Part shown: positions 10,628 through 23,272 of the stretch, piece after piece | Numbering within the stretch: the first letter of the stretch is position 1 | How the letters are laid out: every line of letters starts with the position of its first letter | Source of the DNA: Heliocybe sulcata | Taxonomy: Eukaryota > Basidiomycota > Agaricomycetes > Gloeophyllales > Gloeophyllaceae | Length of the DNA stretch: 64,000 nucleotides | Direction: 5' to 3' | Assembly: GCA_004369045.1 (NCBI GenBank) | Contig: ML213515.1 | Span: 654,818 to 718,817 of the forward strand | Program-made: the position numbers and the translations under genes | The notes under the pieces: model-generated | Told to the model about the DNA's origin: nothing | Database searches by the model: none | What the model saw: only the letters and a program-made list of their open reading frames with translations

Positions 10628-11066
10628 GGACCAAGCTTGGCGTTCTTCGGGTGCTCTTGAATCTTGAAGTTCATTTCTTTCGCAAGTAACGACTGCATGG
10701 CGACGGCTAGTGGACCCAGGTTAGCAGCACTAAACATACGTTCAATAGGATGTCCACTCAGATGGACATTGGATACTCTCGTTACTTTTCGGAAGCAACT
10801 TTGGTTACGTCTTCGACCCACAAGTGTACAATTTCGAAGCGATGGGTCCCACAACTGATCCGAGTTACTAGGCCGATGCCATCCACTTAGCTAGCTGGCA
10901 CGGATACTTCCGCCTCTTTGCTTGGCCATGATTTGGCCATGAGACCTTATAAAACGGGATGTTATGGGCAGTCTATGCGCTCATGCACTTTCCCCGTGGC
11001 ATTTCATTATTACCCTTCGCCCGCTTACTTTCGTTTGTCTCAGCCAGTGATTTGCGAGTCCCTACT

Positions 11067-12429
11067 ATGTCCCACCTAGCTCTAGTTTACGAATGTATGT
11101 GCTTTCAAACTTTTACCTTGCCCTACTAGCTTATGCATGTTGCTCAGCCAAATACCCAAATGCGAGGCAAACTGTCAAATGGAGGCCTATTCCCGAACCT
11201 GAGTCCAATCAGATACAGGTAAAGGTTCATGCAACGGCCGTAAATCCAGTCGATTACAAAGTAAGCTTATGAGACTCGCAGTCTTTCATTCTCTAAGCCA
11301 CTGATATGTAGGAGTTTGATAATGGCTGGTTTGTCACGACAGTGCCAACTATACTTGGCATGGACGCGTCAGGGGAGGTTACAAAAGTCGGGTCAAACGT
11401 CACCAAGTTCAGTGTAGGCGATCGAGTTCTGTTTAACGGACAGTGGAATTGCCAGGGGGACGGTAGCAATGGTAATAAAGCTACATTCCAGCAGATCGCT
11501 CTGGTTGACGCTGACCTTACCGCAAAGGTCAGTCGCACATGCGAGGATTATCGGTTCAGTTCACACTCAGTGACATGCTGTTTGTGTCATGTAGATGCCT
11601 GATACGCTGGACTACGATTCGGCGGCGACAATCCCCATGGCTATGGATACCGCTGCATCCGCACTTTACGACCTTGGGCTTAGCCTGACGCCCCCTTGGG
11701 AAGGCGGTGAAGGTAAATATAGCGGACAGACGTTCGTCGTCCTCGGTGGAAGCTCGTCCGTTGGCGCCTACAGTAAGCAGAATTACCTCTACTTGAGTGG
11801 CCTTCTGGATCCGAACCTACTTCTGCCGACAGCCATACAGCTTGCTGTCCTCTCTGGATTCAGAGTGATCACAACTGCCTCCATAGTTCATGCGGACTAC
11901 CTGAAGTCCATAGGCGCTAGCACTGTCATTGACCGCAAGTCAAGCACGGTGGCTTCTGACGTCCTTGCGGCAGTCGGAGGAGAGCCGCGATACGTACTTG
12001 ATGCCATTTCCCTTGCGGACACACAGCAAGAGGCGATGGATATCGTTGCGCCAGGTGGGACGGTGATTCTGGTCCTTGGGGTCCAACCAAGGGCTATGGG
12101 CATGGCTTTAGAGAAGAATGTTCGACTGCGAGGATGCCATGGTGCTCCACATCGTTACCCTGAGTTCTTGTGAGTGCAGTGATCTATAAATTTGATACAA
12201 GGGATAATAACCTCCGCCCTTTCGTCTGAGCAGTCGAGGATTTTGGGCCGCAGTGGGCGGGTATCTGGAACGAGGAGTGATCAAGGCTAACAAGCCCCGC
12301 GTTCTTCCTGGTGGCTTGCACGCATGGGAGGAAGCGTTTGCACTGCACAGGGAAGGTAAACTCAGCGGAGAGAAGGTTGTGATGAGGCCTTGGGAGACCA
12401 AGGAGATCTCGCCGCGAGATGAGCTGTAG
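11067..12429 (+). CDS. Medium-chain dehydrogenase/reductase (zinc-independent, enoyl-reductase type)
   Basis: Six exons (11067-11094, 11148-11260, 11312-11527, 11595-11772, 11833-12169, 12234-12429) give 355 aa, with all phases consistent. The N-terminal GroES-like part reads VKVHATAVNPVDYK and TILGMDASGEVTKVGSNV...VGDRVLF, as in quinone-oxidoreductase and toxD-like trans-enoyl reductases. The catalytic zinc ligands of alcohol dehydrogenases are not seen. The Rossmann part has VVLGGSSSVGAYT for NAD(P)H binding, and a second part IGASTVIDRKSS. The end is GEKVVMRPWETKEISPRDEL. The family reduces activated double bonds or quinones with NADPH. No polyketide or other biosynthetic gene is adjacent, so the substrate cannot be inferred. 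Confidence 0.88.
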
Positions 12430-12784
12430 AAGAACCGAATGCTCGACCACGAGCGTTGCAGACCTCCGGGTACAGCGAATTTTACGCCGGCTTCCATATC
12501 AATATGTTGTATGTATCACCTATGTATATGAGGAATGTCTCATCGAGTTCAATTCAGGACGGAAAACTTGCGCGATACATCCGGGTCTACCAGTGTTGAA
12601 TAAAGCAACTCGTAAATAGCGCTCGTAGCCTAATTATTGGTATTATAGACAACCCGCTGTCGCGAGCACGGGATTCTGGATATCATTTGCAAAATCCATC
12701 CTACAATAACGTTAATGTTGTCCGCTTGGTGATAGAGTCCGCTGCGCCTGGTATAGGTGTACGCAGCATGGAACAGTTGGTAGA

Positions 12785-15700
12785 TCAAGCTCTGGGACTT
12801 GGAGGCCGCTTGCACCGACCAATCCCCATTCCCACCCGCACGAGCGTCTCCAAACACGCTCGGCCATTAATCAAAAGATCTTCGTCCCACTCTACAACTC
12901 CACGTTCGAAGAGGAGGACGATAGTTGAGCCACCTGTCGTAGTGTCAGCCGTGATATAAACTCCGAGGGGAGCAATTGACGTACCGAAGGCAAAATATCC
13001 AAACTCCTGTCCACGCTTAACCTGCTCGCCCTCCTGCACTGTCGTTCGAATAGTACCAACCATCATTGCGCCGATGCACACGGCCATGACACGTCCAAAC
13101 TGTGGACTGTCTATGGGAACAATCTTCCGCGCATTCTCACCGTACACGTCCAGCGCTGTCCGGATGGCTTGTGGCTGGATACACAAACATGAGATCAATG
13201 CCACCACTCTTTCGATACGTCACTCACGTTGACAGTGTAATATTCGCCCGCAATATAACTCATAGGCCCGATCGTGCCATCCACTGGGGAATGGAAGCGG
13301 TGGTAGTCCTGCGGTGCTAATCGGAAGATGGCGAGAGCACCGCCATTGTACCGCTCCGCTTGGTCTTTGTACGTGTCGCCTAACAGACGCGCGACAGTGA
13401 ACTCGCGCCCTTTGATCCAAAGCTTCGTCGCCTCATTGACAGTTTCAAATGTCATCAGTCGACAATCAGCGGCACTGACAAGTCTCGTCTGGTCATCAGG
13501 AGATTCGACGGGCCGCGCATCTGGCTTCAACTTGCGGTAAAAGAATTGGTTGAACGTTTCTGCATGCGTGTCAGTGACAACTCTGGCACACGCGCAATCA
13601 ACGCACTGAAAGAGTTGATTGGTTCCAGGATTTCGTTCACATTTAGCTTATGGAATTCTACGAACGAGGGGATGTCACGTGCAGATTCCGGAGAGTCGTA
13701 TTTGACACCCTGCTTGATGGACAGTGACTTGAGCAGCTTGCGAGCTGCCAAGACACATCGTGAGATCGCATCGGAGTGATGAAAACAAGATACATACCTC
13801 TCGCGCCTTCCATTCTTCCCTTCATACCCTGCATGATCCGTGAGCGCATCATATGACCCCAGACTCAACTCGATCCGTACCTTATAAAGCAGCCTGATAC
13901 CCAGTCTCACATAGACTTGCATCTTTTCCTCCTCCAGCTGCCCCGTCATCCTATTTTGGACAATGATATTCGCAGAATTCTGTCATCACACAAAATTTGA
14001 AATAAATCAGCCTGGCTCTCAGCACGATGGTGATCCGTCCCTCAACACTCACAGCACCTAATTTATAGTTCCCGCTCGACACTTTCGAGATCATCTTAGT
14101 ATACCACTTCCGCTGCGCCTGGCTCGCGGTCACAAAGTTCCCCACCACAATCCGGTCGACCCTCGCCCAGTCCTGGCTCGCGCACACCGCCAGATGCGTC
14201 ACAATATCCATCTCCGCCTTCGAATTCAGCCGCGGCCGGTGACACAACGGGCAGTTCTTCACATTGATCACGCGTTCCAAGGACCCAGTCGGAGAGCCCG
14301 AGGCTGAGGACGACGGCTCGGAAGACGAGGAATCCTCCGCATCAGACATCGACGACGACGAGTTGGAATGCACAGGCCCGGGATATGACGTCGGCACAGC
14401 CTTCGCAGGCTTCCCCGGCAGTCCCATCGCAACGTCCTGCACAGGCTGCTGCATCCTCTCCGTCGGATACGCCGGCGGTAACGAGGGTTTACTTAGCGGC
14501 TCTACCTCAGGCAACGTCTCCGCCTCCTGCGGCGGCGCCATCGGCGGGCCCGAAAAGTTCATCTTGCTCATATCCAGCGCAAGCCCCGGCGGACTATCCC
14601 CACCCCCCACCTGCGACGGCGTCCCCAGCGCACTCGTATCCGTCGACAGCAGATCCGAGTCACTTGTGATCCGCTTCTTCTCGCTCGCCGGTCTGCACAG
14701 CTCCTCCTCAATGCACTGCACTGTCTCCGCGATGCTCAATTCATCCTCGTGCGGCTTCTTGCCGTGCCGCGTGAAGAAGGAGCTGACAGTTTCGGGCGAG
14801 AGCGTCGACCCGAGCGAGTCGAGCATAGACGTGATCTCCACGTGCGAGAGCGAGCCCGTATCGTCCGTGTCGTACTGCTTCAGGTATTGCCGCCAGAAGC
14901 GCTGGCGCAGGGCATCATAAGGCTGGTACTTCGCCTTGAAGGTGATGGTAGGATTGTGCAGGGCCTCCCACGGCATCTCCTTCGCAGTCGACAGGGGCAA
15001 CTGGAACTCCTTCATCGGTGTGTCGCCGTTCGTCTCGTCTGTATAGAGTCCAGTCTCCGGATCCTTCGCAGGCACATCGGCCAGCAGCTGTGCCACACTG
15101 AATGTCGCGTCGCCGACGTGATCGTTCGATGAGAGCTTGTCCCAGTCCAGGACCGTGAGCTGGATCTTGAACGCCGTCTCGTAGCGTCGCACGTGGAAGA
15201 GCAGCTTTTCGTCCCAGATAGGATCCCGAGAGTGCCGGATAACCCGGGTGCGGAATACCTTCTTACCAAACGAGATCACGACAAACGGATCCATATCCCA
15301 GCCCGTCCGCGTCACTAAACCGAGCCCATCAGCTTCCTTGAAACTAACGTGATCACTGTGGCACTCACTGTTCTTTAGTCTTGGCAAATCTTTCGCACTA
15401 TTGATTTCCAGCATCACAATCCCGACAATATCGTTCTCCGCCGAGAAATTATACGCCCCCTTCTTCTCACCCCACGACTTTCTGAACTTGGTCCCCTTCT
15501 TCTCCGCCGTCGGCGTACTCGGAGGGCCGGCACTAACACTCCGGCTGCGCACGTCAAGCATGGGCGCGGACTGCATCCGCGAGTCCTTGCGGTGCGCAAG
15601 CGGGACCGGAGTGGGCGCCGACGAGGAGTCGTACGAGCTTGTCGGCGACATCGTCGGCCGTCGTAGCATCTTAGGTACTTTGAACACGGGCGACGGTGGC

Positions 15701-16761
15701 TTGGTCGCCACGGGCGTCTTGTCCGGTATCAGCGTGCGGTCGCGGTCGAGTGCGCTGGGGGTAGATGGGGTTGTCGGGGTGAGCGGAATGTTGAGTGATT
15801 GGGGCTCATCGGCGAGAGGGGAGGACGGAGGCATGTAGAGTCCGGTGAAACGTGGGAAGGCTGCTTCTTCGTCTTCTTCGTCCGTGGGGCCTTCGCCCTC
15901 GTCAGAGCTGAGACCGTCGTCCTCGAATAATGGACCTCCTTGATTTGAGCGGACGGTACCAATACCTTCAGTCTAGAGGCGTTCTAGATAACTGATAAAG
16001 CAGAAACGTAGATACACGCACGGGAGGAGCGGACATTAAACTAGGTCGTGATCGTTTGACCAGATCTTGGTAGACTTCGTCGTAATCGAGAAGAGAAGTC
16101 GTGTTGGGTGGCTGGACAAAGCCCAACTTTATCTGGATGCTTCCCCTGGCTTTCGTAGTTGTCCTAGTCGAGACAACTGGTGCTGAGAAGGGCTGGACAA
16201 AGCGTAAGCTGTGCACAGGACCCCATAATTAGAGGACAAACTTTGTTGCTTGGATCATCAAAGTCGAGTGCATGCCCGTCCTTGAACCAGTCCTCCAACG
16301 GCAAAGAAGCCTCACCAAGATAGTCTTTCTTGATCATGTCCTTGTCCCATATGATCAACTCCACCGTCCCCAGCTTCTCGGCCAGTGAGAGGTATATCGG
16401 AAAGTCAAATGTTGACTCCTTCTCGGGATACACAGGGTTCGTCGACCGTTTCGCGACTGGTGTGTGGTACTTGTTGCTCAGCAAGGACACCACGACAAAG
16501 CTACATACGTATGGATCAGCGCAACAGGGGTTAATTGAGGCTCGGATGCACGTACGGATCGCTGTTCCCGCTCTTGTCTTTCGCCAACAGATCCCTGCAT
16601 CCTATCACCTGCACGCGCAACGAAACTGTTGGCAGTTCGCCGGGAATAGGAGCAAAGGCGTTCGTGCGTCCACCGGTTACGCGCGTCGGGAGACGAGCCG
16701 CCGACGCTGCTGTCTTGAGCGCCTTCCGCAGCTTCAGTGCTTTCTTTGGCACCGGTGCCAT
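12785..16761 (-). CDS. PSD2: Phosphatidylserine decarboxylase with C2 domains and EF-hand-like motif (PSD2 type)
   Basis: Eleven exons in transcript order: 16556-16761, 16242-16500, 16022-16192, 15369-15972, 14053-15314, 13881-13979, 13798-13828, 13607-13744, 13228-13559, 12985-13174, 12785-12933; about 1146 aa. It converts phosphatidylserine to phosphatidylethanolamine, and the yeast relative works in Golgi/endosome membranes. Domains in order are: a first C2 ([20 protein letters not shown]...DPFVVVSL); an acidic linker; a serine/proline-rich stretch; a second C2 ([20 protein letters not shown]); an EF-hand-like loop ([13 protein letters not shown]); then the decarboxylase. The catalytic part shows [35 protein letters not shown] and the self-cleaving GGST motif, which is assembled across the last intron (FG|GST). 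Self-cleavage should create the pyruvoyl group. It is long for the family but usual for basidiomycetes. Confidence 0.93.
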
Positions 16762-18313
16762 TGTGCTCGCCGTTCAGATCAGCGAGAGCGTAGATGAATT
16801 GTAGCGTCGTCAAGTCCGGCGTTAATGAACTGCAGCCTGGCCACTCCGAATGTGATATACCAGAATTACGTAAAGTCTGAAGTTCTCGGGTATCACAGCG
16901 TCGTCGCCGACAGCTTTGAATGGCGATTTCGGGTTGCGCGGAAGCGGCGGCAATATTGAGGACAGGAAGGAGCGGAGGATGTAACCGCGACGGACAGGAG
17001 GGAATGTCTTTCTTGTGGGCATTTAATATTTAATATGTTTATCTGCAGCCGCCGGCTCGCGCTGCTACGCATTTGATGGACTTCGAGAAATCAGCGGCTT
17101 CACGGACGTATATCAGACTAGTGGAAACAGTAAGTGAGCAGACATCACTCCGGACTCAATTATTGATACATTCATGCAGGCGCTCTGCAGGCAAATCGCT
17201 GCCAAAGCACTGTCTTACCATGAACAATATTCTTCAGAGCGCCCATATAACGACCACTGACAGTCATCCGGCCAGCAACACGTTTGGGCCTCATCTTCGG
17301 AACACGAAACTTGAAAGAACTTCATGAAGGGAGCCGGACAGCCAGGTCTGGTCCTATGACTCTCTTGGTCTGTTTCCCTTTCTAGATCGCGCAGGGCATC
17401 GTAGCGGCCATGAGCTTCATGGAGAATGTGGCGAGTGGAGACGTACTGATGCGCATCAGCTCGACATCTGCACGAGGCTGGCACGCACTAGCACAGCACC
17501 GCCACGCGTTTTCACAGTTCCGAAGCGTTGACTGGAATGCAAGTCGTGCAGGTAAAATATCCGCAGGTTCCGTCGACATGCTGACAGATGTTGCAGGAAA
17601 TGGTACTTATAGAGCAGTCCTCTCGCGGTTTTCCGGTCACCCAAACCTGCTGTGCATCGTTAAGGACCGGTGACGGTGTGTACGAAGGTCAAGAAGCCGG
17701 CGTTAAAATGAGGGCCGATGCCCTGATTGGACTCGACGGTGCCCACGGGTACTTTCGTCATCTAGGTCACCCAACAAGACTTACTACAAGCAATTCTGTA
17801 AAATCGCTCCGATAATTGCCAGACGCATTCCTACGCGGCGCATCACCTAGCCTGCTTCGAGTCTGGGTCAGTGCGCAGGGTGAGCGGAACGCTCTTGTAC
17901 AGGCAGAGCGAAGGCGTTGTCGTACGTTCGAATCCATCGGCACGCCCGTGAATAGCGTTAGGATGCAACGAACACTGGCTCAATATAAGTGTATGAAATA
18001 CATGTAAGATCATCTTAAGGTTTAAATCTACACGATTCTCGTCGCTTTGCACTGGCGCGAACGCGCGCACGCGCATGATGGGCGTGACAGACGTCTCCGG
18101 TCACTATGCACGTGACACGAAGCCACACCACAGTCGCTAGTGTGGCCCAGGCGACACGCGGCCCGTCCACCTCGTCACTCCGCCCCAAGCCCACTTCCCC
18201 ACACAAAATCGCAGAAACGACCAAGATTAAATCACATTATCGCGGTTATAGAGCTACAGTACTACTGATACAACTTATTCCTATGCTTCTTCAGATCACC
18301 CAGCAAAACAAGC
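16762..18313 (+). pseudogene. Intergenic with probable FAD-monooxygenase relic
   Basis: No intact gene is seen between PSD2 and the HAM1-like gene. Around 17660-17770 a plus-strand frame reads GDGVYEGQEAGVKMRADALI followed by GLDGAHGYFRHLG. This resembles the strand preceding the GADGxHS motif of class A flavin monooxygenases (typically DILVGADGVHSTVR). The flanking frames 17073-17327 and 17410-17673 may be other decayed pieces in the same direction, but no Rossmann GxGxxG start was found. The call rests on one motif and could be chance. Confidence 0.3.
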
Positions 18314-20895
18314 TCAAGCATCAAACGCGGCACTCTTCCATCCCTCCCTCCCCTTCTCCTCCTCCGTCTTCTGCTTCACGCTCTCCTTGAACCCTTTCAC
18401 CTTCCTCACCCCCTCCTTCCCCATCTCCCCGACCTTCGCGGCGACACCCTTCGCCCCCTCCTGCGCGTTCTCCATATTCGCATCCACATCAATATCCAGC
18501 CTATCCTTCAGAGGCTCCGCATTGATGCCCTTCGGCCCCCTCTTCTCCGGCGCCAGCACCTGCGGCTCAGCACCCATCGCGAATACAGCCGCGTCCTCGC
18601 CCTTCTTGGCAGTCGGGTCCCTCCTCACCACACCCGTCCCAGTCGCGCGCCAGCCCTCCGTCAGCCCACCGGGCTGCCTCGCCATCTTCCCGAGCTCGCT
18701 CCAGAACCCAGCCACAAGACTCGCACCACGCGGCAGGCCCGTATCCTGGAACACCTGGGCCCGGTTCCCAACATCCCACGCCATCCTGTCGACACTCTCA
18801 ATCGCGCCCCGGATCTGCTCCCGCAGCGTCTTCTCCAGCGTGTCCTTCACCGTGCCCGTCATGATCGGCTTGAACATCGTCACGAGCACAGGGTGGTTGC
18901 TCTCCCGCACGTTAAAGCTCAGCCCGTCCGCCACCTTCACATCCACGCTCTCGACCCTATGGAACCCGCCAAGCTTCTCGCGCTCCTTCAGCCCAGCAGG
19001 CGTATTTGGCAGCATGCGCACCCGCAGGTCAACATCGATACCTTGCGGCGGGAGTGTCAACTCCATGATACCGGTGTGCTCCGCAGGCCCGACAGTCGCT
19101 GTCTTGTCGTTGTAGTAGAACGACACCTCGCGCAGCGCAAGCTGCATGCCCTGCACGTGGACGTGCGTGAATGCGCCGACGGCCGTCTTTGACTCCTCGT
19201 CTTGCGGCGCGGAGATGTCGACGTCAGTGATGTTGCGGATAAAGACATGTCCGGGTAGAAGGCTGCACGAGGAAATGTCGAGGTCCTCAAGGACAAACTC
19301 GGTCTCGGCGTCCTTGTACTCGGTCCTGAAACCATCATCAGTGCTCGGACAATGTAAGACCCGCGCCACGACACTCACCTTGGGATGGGAATATCCTTGA
19401 GAGCACCAAACACTCTCGGCATGTAGACATTGAAGATGTCCTGCCAGAACCAGTTCGCCTGCGCAGCCGCAATCTGCAAACCCGTACTGCCAGCCTCAAG
19501 CATCGCCTCCTCCAAATCATTCCCAAACTTCGCCCACGCACCCCGAATGCGCTGGATGTCCTGGTCCTGATCGATACGCTTATTGAATGCCGTCCACTCC
19601 TCATTGAATTGCTTAACGTCCGCCTTCCACTTTCGGCCCTCGTCCGAGTCCTGGGACATGAGGTCCCGCCAGCGCTGGCGCAGCTCCGAGTACCGATCCG
19701 TGCACTCGTCCGAGTGGATGTATCCGGGCTCGTCGAGGCTCTTGCGCACATGGGCGGAGAAGTCGTTGAACCACTTCTTGAGATCATCGTCCTGGCGAAT
19801 GTCAACGAGGCAGGTGCGGAGGTTGGCAAACAGGTCATCCAAGGACTTGCCGCCCGCAAGGCGCTCAGCGAGGGTGCGCATCGCGCGCAGCGACTGGATC
19901 GTGTGCTGCTCGGGGGTAGGATCATTGATGAAGGACTCGAGAGAGGTATCCTTGTTCACATCCGAAGCAGCGTCGAGTGTCTTGTTCAGCCACTTCTGGC
20001 AGACATCGAAGACGGTCGTGACGGATTCGCGGTACTGAGGGTCGTTCTGAGCGCGCTCAACAATCTGGACATTACAGATTCATCAGTACACTTCACAAGG
20101 TAAGCATATGCATGCGCAGGAACGTACCTGGTAATAGGAGTTCGTCAAACGATCGCTCGTCCTCTGGCTAACGGCCTGAGCCCGTGCAGTCGCCTCCTGG
20201 CCGGCACCGATTGCCTTCGAGCCATACACCTTGGCAGTGTCCATACCATCCTCAAACTTCTGCTGAGCGTCCTTCTCCTCACCCTCGTCGATCTTGCGCT
20301 TCTTGCGACCAAGCTGGTCGCGCTCGCCCTGCTGGATGTCGTCCTCCAAGCCGCGAAGGCCCTCCTTCGTCTTCGCCGCGCCAGCCTCGACTGCCTCGGC
20401 AACGTCCGAGAGTGTCAGGCGGGTGAAGGAGGCAAAGTCGTCGAAGAGGCTGGAGCCTTCTGAAGAAAGGTTTTGCCAGCCGACTTGGAGGAAGGTGCGG
20501 ACGGCGGTGCGAATCGCGCGTGCGTCACGGGTGGCCTCGTCCTCATCGACGTCCATGCCAGTGTTTATCTGGGTGTTGGAGAGGTCGCCTTCCGTGAGGT
20601 GCCAGAACGCTTCCTGGAGCTGGTCATCGCCTACGCATAGGTTAATATAGCGCGACAATTTCCATCAGCACTGAGACTCACCATTCTTGTCCTCCCCAAG
20701 CTTCTTGTACGCCTCGAGCACATCTCTGAGGTCCTGCGCGAGGACCTTTCCCTGCTTGCTGAGCTCACCGCCTTCGCTGGGCTCAACCTGGATCAAGCCA
20801 GACTTGAGAACGTTGTCGATGAACTGGCTGATCTGCTTCTGTGTGGGCATCTTGCCCGCGTCGAAGGCAGCAATAACAGATGCGGTCTTGTCCAT
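18314..20895 (-). CDS. HAM1-like protein (HAM1_N / HAM1_C, lipid-binding-fold family)
   Basis: Four exons (20682-20895, 20128-20630, 19379-20064, 18314-19325 in transcript order) give 804 aa with clean phases. The N-terminus (MDKTASVIAAFDAGKMPTQK) and a long helical, charged region match the fungal HAM1-like N-terminal domain. The C-terminal part shows VFIRNITDVDIS, THVHVQGMQLALREVSFYYN and LPPQGIDVDLRVRMLPNTPA. These are beta-rich segments of the HAM1 C-terminal domain, related to bactericidal permeability-increasing/lipid-transfer folds. The biochemical role is not established. The tail is rich in lysine and glutamate. The gene is followed after 1.5 kb by the PSD2 start, so two lipid-related genes lie side by side, though with no sign of shared control. 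Confidence 0.82.
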
Positions 20896-21823
20896 TATGA
20901 AGTGTTTTGATATGAAGGTATTCGTGAAGGGATCGTAAATTGTGGCTATCGACGGCTGCGCGTGAGGGTTTTATAGAGCGGAAAGCAGCGCGTCACTGGG
21001 ACAGGGCATGACGCAGGGCGTTGACGTCGATGGGGCAACCTTCAGCGTCGTGGAGCGGTCAATCACATCACATCTGGAATGGAGAAGAATACGCCGCTTT
21101 CGACATCCAAGCAAGGACGCCCTGGCCAGTGACCGTGACGTAAACTCTGACGGTGGGGTGGGCACGTGACGTACTCATCACGTGCTTGTGGCAGGCAATT
21201 TCAAGTTCATTCCCATCCCCAGGGAAGATGGCCAGCACTCAATATACCTGTGGCCATGATATTATTTGGTTTATGGTGTAGCTCTACGTGATAACGTGAT
21301 TCAATAGGGACGTACAGTTCTAACTGCAGATTTTGCTTTCCTGCTTTCTGAAAAGCTGCTTTCTCGGCAAGCCCGACGAATGCACGTGAGAACTGAATAC
21401 TCATGCCACTTTTTACAGCATTTTTTATGGTAGAATGCGAGCCAAGACGGCAGTTTCGTGTAGCATCGCATTGAGTCGTGACATCGGCAGTGATACCGCG
21501 ACAGCCGCACGTGACCGTCAGGGCTGAGAAAGCGTGTTATCTGACACGCCTTTTGAACATGCTCTCTTAAGCTTGTTGAGGACCACTTTGGCATCAAGTA
21601 TACTACAGTTTTCGATTTCTTCGGTGCAGCTGGTATCCTACCTTCTACCGCAGGTCTCTGTCTGCTCTGATGATGATCGATCATCGTCGCAGTGATACAC
21701 GACAAGGCCTCATCGACATACTTGGATAGTCACTCCACGCTCTGTAAGTATCCTGTAAGTTTGTGTATCGCTTTATGAGCTTCCTTGAAATTAAAAGTTT
21801 ACTGATGCTCGAGCCCGTCAGCG
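20896..21823. other. Promoter interval, no gene seen
   Basis: This separates the HAM1-like gene (minus) from an F-box gene (plus). It holds an E-box/CRE-like cluster at 21163-21184; the rest shows no coding pattern. Confidence 0.5.
21163..21184. promoter_or_regulatory. Paired CACGTG E-boxes overlapping a TGACGT half-site
   Basis: Two perfect CACGTG hexamers start 16 bp apart (21163 and 21179), and the first overlaps TGACGT at 21167. Another CGTGACGTAA lies about 30 bp to the left. CACGTG is the usual target of bHLH factors and TGACGT of bZIP factors. They lie about 270 bp upstream of the HAM1-like start. Function is inferred from sequence only. Confidence 0.4.
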
Positions 21824-23272
21824 ATGGTTCGTACGAAGAAGGCCTCCTACGCAGCGCCTGAGTCACTACGAAGGTTTCCAATCCAAGAGCTCCCGGTGGA
21901 ACTGCTCTCAAAAATCTTTATCCACTGTCTGAATCCTACCGGACTGGAAGCATATTTCATTGGGGCACATCCACGGAGTGCCCCGATGCTCTTGACACAG
22001 GTGTGTTCTCGTTGGAGGAAATGTGCGCTGGACACGCCCCAATTGTGGTGCTCCCTGGACCTGACAGAGCGCACAATCGTGAACAGTGTTAATGTCACTC
22101 AGATACGATTCACCTCGGATCTTGCCTCTCAAGTCGCTGGATTGGAGGAGATGTGGTTCGGTCGCGCGAAAATCCTCCCCCTTTCACTGGCCCTGCGTCT
22201 GAGAACTCAACTCGCCCCCCATTTTGATAAAGCATCACTCCACTCCCACTTCTCTCGCTGTACCGTCCTCTCGCTGTCTATGTTCGAGCCTGTATGCATT
22301 TTGGGGCTTACGAGCTCCGTGCTAGACGAACTGGAGGTGACTTGCTTCTATCCGAGTCGCGTCTCGGGGCCGCCAATGCATGCACCACGGCTGCGCAAGC
22401 TAACTCTAGGTGGCTACGCCGAGTGGACAGTAGGACAGCTCGACTTCTTACTCCCGCATCTCCAAGAGCTCGTCTGGCGTGGCGCCATGGAAGACGAGCG
22501 CTCCAGCCAAAGGTTCCTGGAGATACTACGGCGTTGCAGAGCGTTGACGCGGTGCTCTGCGATTGTTCCCTCCAGGTTTCGTGGACTGACTATCTCAATG
22601 CCCAATTTGGCGCAACTGGAAATCCGAGTCCTCGTCCCAGGAGTCCTCGCCCCGGAACCTGAGGCTTCGCTGGATCCATTCTTGAGCATCCTCCACATAC
22701 CAAGTCTGAGCCACTTGACGCTGAGCTCCACGAGGACTTACGAAAACGGGACCCTGGGCGTGCAGTTCCTCATTTTGATGCTCCTCCGCTCTTCCTGCTC
22801 TCTCACACATCTCACGATCTGCTTGAAGGACGTGGTATCCGCGAGCGCCATGGAGTTTAGCACCTTTCTCCAGGCTATGCCTGGCTTAGAGGAACTCAAG
22901 ATGCACGGATACTTCCGTTCTATCTGCGGATGGGGCTCCACCCTATGCGACCTTTTCAAATGCCTCACGTACGGTTTTGCAGGGACGGAGACGCTGCCCA
23001 ATCTCCGCCGACTGGACATAGAGATACCGTGGGCTGCGGTTTTCTATACGCTGCCGTCGGTCGACGTTGTCGAGGCGATGCTGCGGTCTCGCACGGAGGT
23101 TGAGGGACGACCTAGAAGTGGAGGCGTGCAGCCAAGTGCGTATCTTCGCTCAGTCTCAATAGGGTCGTGCACCAAGCCCTCCGGATTGTGGACTAGTTGG
23201 TGGTTTGACGGAATCAGGACCATGCGGAAAATAGGCGATAGGGATGGGGATCCTACGTGTGTCATACCATGA
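21824..23272 (+). CDS. F-box protein, tandem pair member 1
   Basis: Single exon, 482 aa, starting MVRTKKASYAAPESLRRFPI. The F-box lies at residues 18-75 (IQELPVELLSKIFIHCLNPT, APMLLTQVCSRWRKCALDTP, QLWCSL). Leucine-rich segments follow (PRLRKLTLGGYAEWTVGQL, LPHLQELVWRG, LPNLRRLDIEI). It closely matches the next gene, including the N-terminal MV(R/C)TKK and RFPIQELPVELLSKIF, so the two arose by tandem duplication. The likely role is substrate recognition in an SCF ubiquitin ligase. The intergenic 463 bp after it contain no gene. Confidence 0.82.
   Translation: MVRTKKASYAAPESLRRFPIQELPVELLSKIFIHCLNPTGLEAYFIGAHPRSAPMLLTQVCSRWRKCALDTPQLWCSLDLTERTIVNSVNVTQIRFTSDLASQVAGLEEMWFGRAKILPLSLALRLRTQLAPHFDKASLHSHFSRCTVLSLSMFEPVCILGLTSSVLDELEVTCFYPSRVSGPPMHAPRLRKLTLGGYAEWTVGQLDFLLPHLQELVWRGAMEDERSSQRFLEILRRCRALTRCSAIVPSRFRGLTISMPNLAQLEIRVLVPGVLAPEPEASLDPFLSILHIPSLSHLTLSSTRTYENGTLGVQFLILMLLRSSCSLTHLTICLKDVVSASAMEFSTFLQAMPGLEELKMHGYFRSICGWGSTLCDLFKCLTYGFAGTETLPNLRRLDIEIPWAAVFYTLPSVDVVEAMLRSRTEVEGRPRSGGVQPSAYLRSVSIGSCTKPSGLWTSWWFDGIRTMRKIGDRDGDPTCVIP

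Noticed and set aside
14264-14920. Long plus-strand frame of 218 codons
   Set aside because: It is antisense to the serine/proline-rich and decarboxylase-linker exon of PSD2; the frame is a by-product of that composition.
17926-17935. GTTCGAATCC, like a tRNA B box
   Set aside because: The flanking bases do not pair as a T-arm and no A box or cloverleaf fits.
18387-19115. Plus-strand frame of 242 codons
   Set aside because: It is antisense to the HAM1-like last exon, which has clear family motifs.
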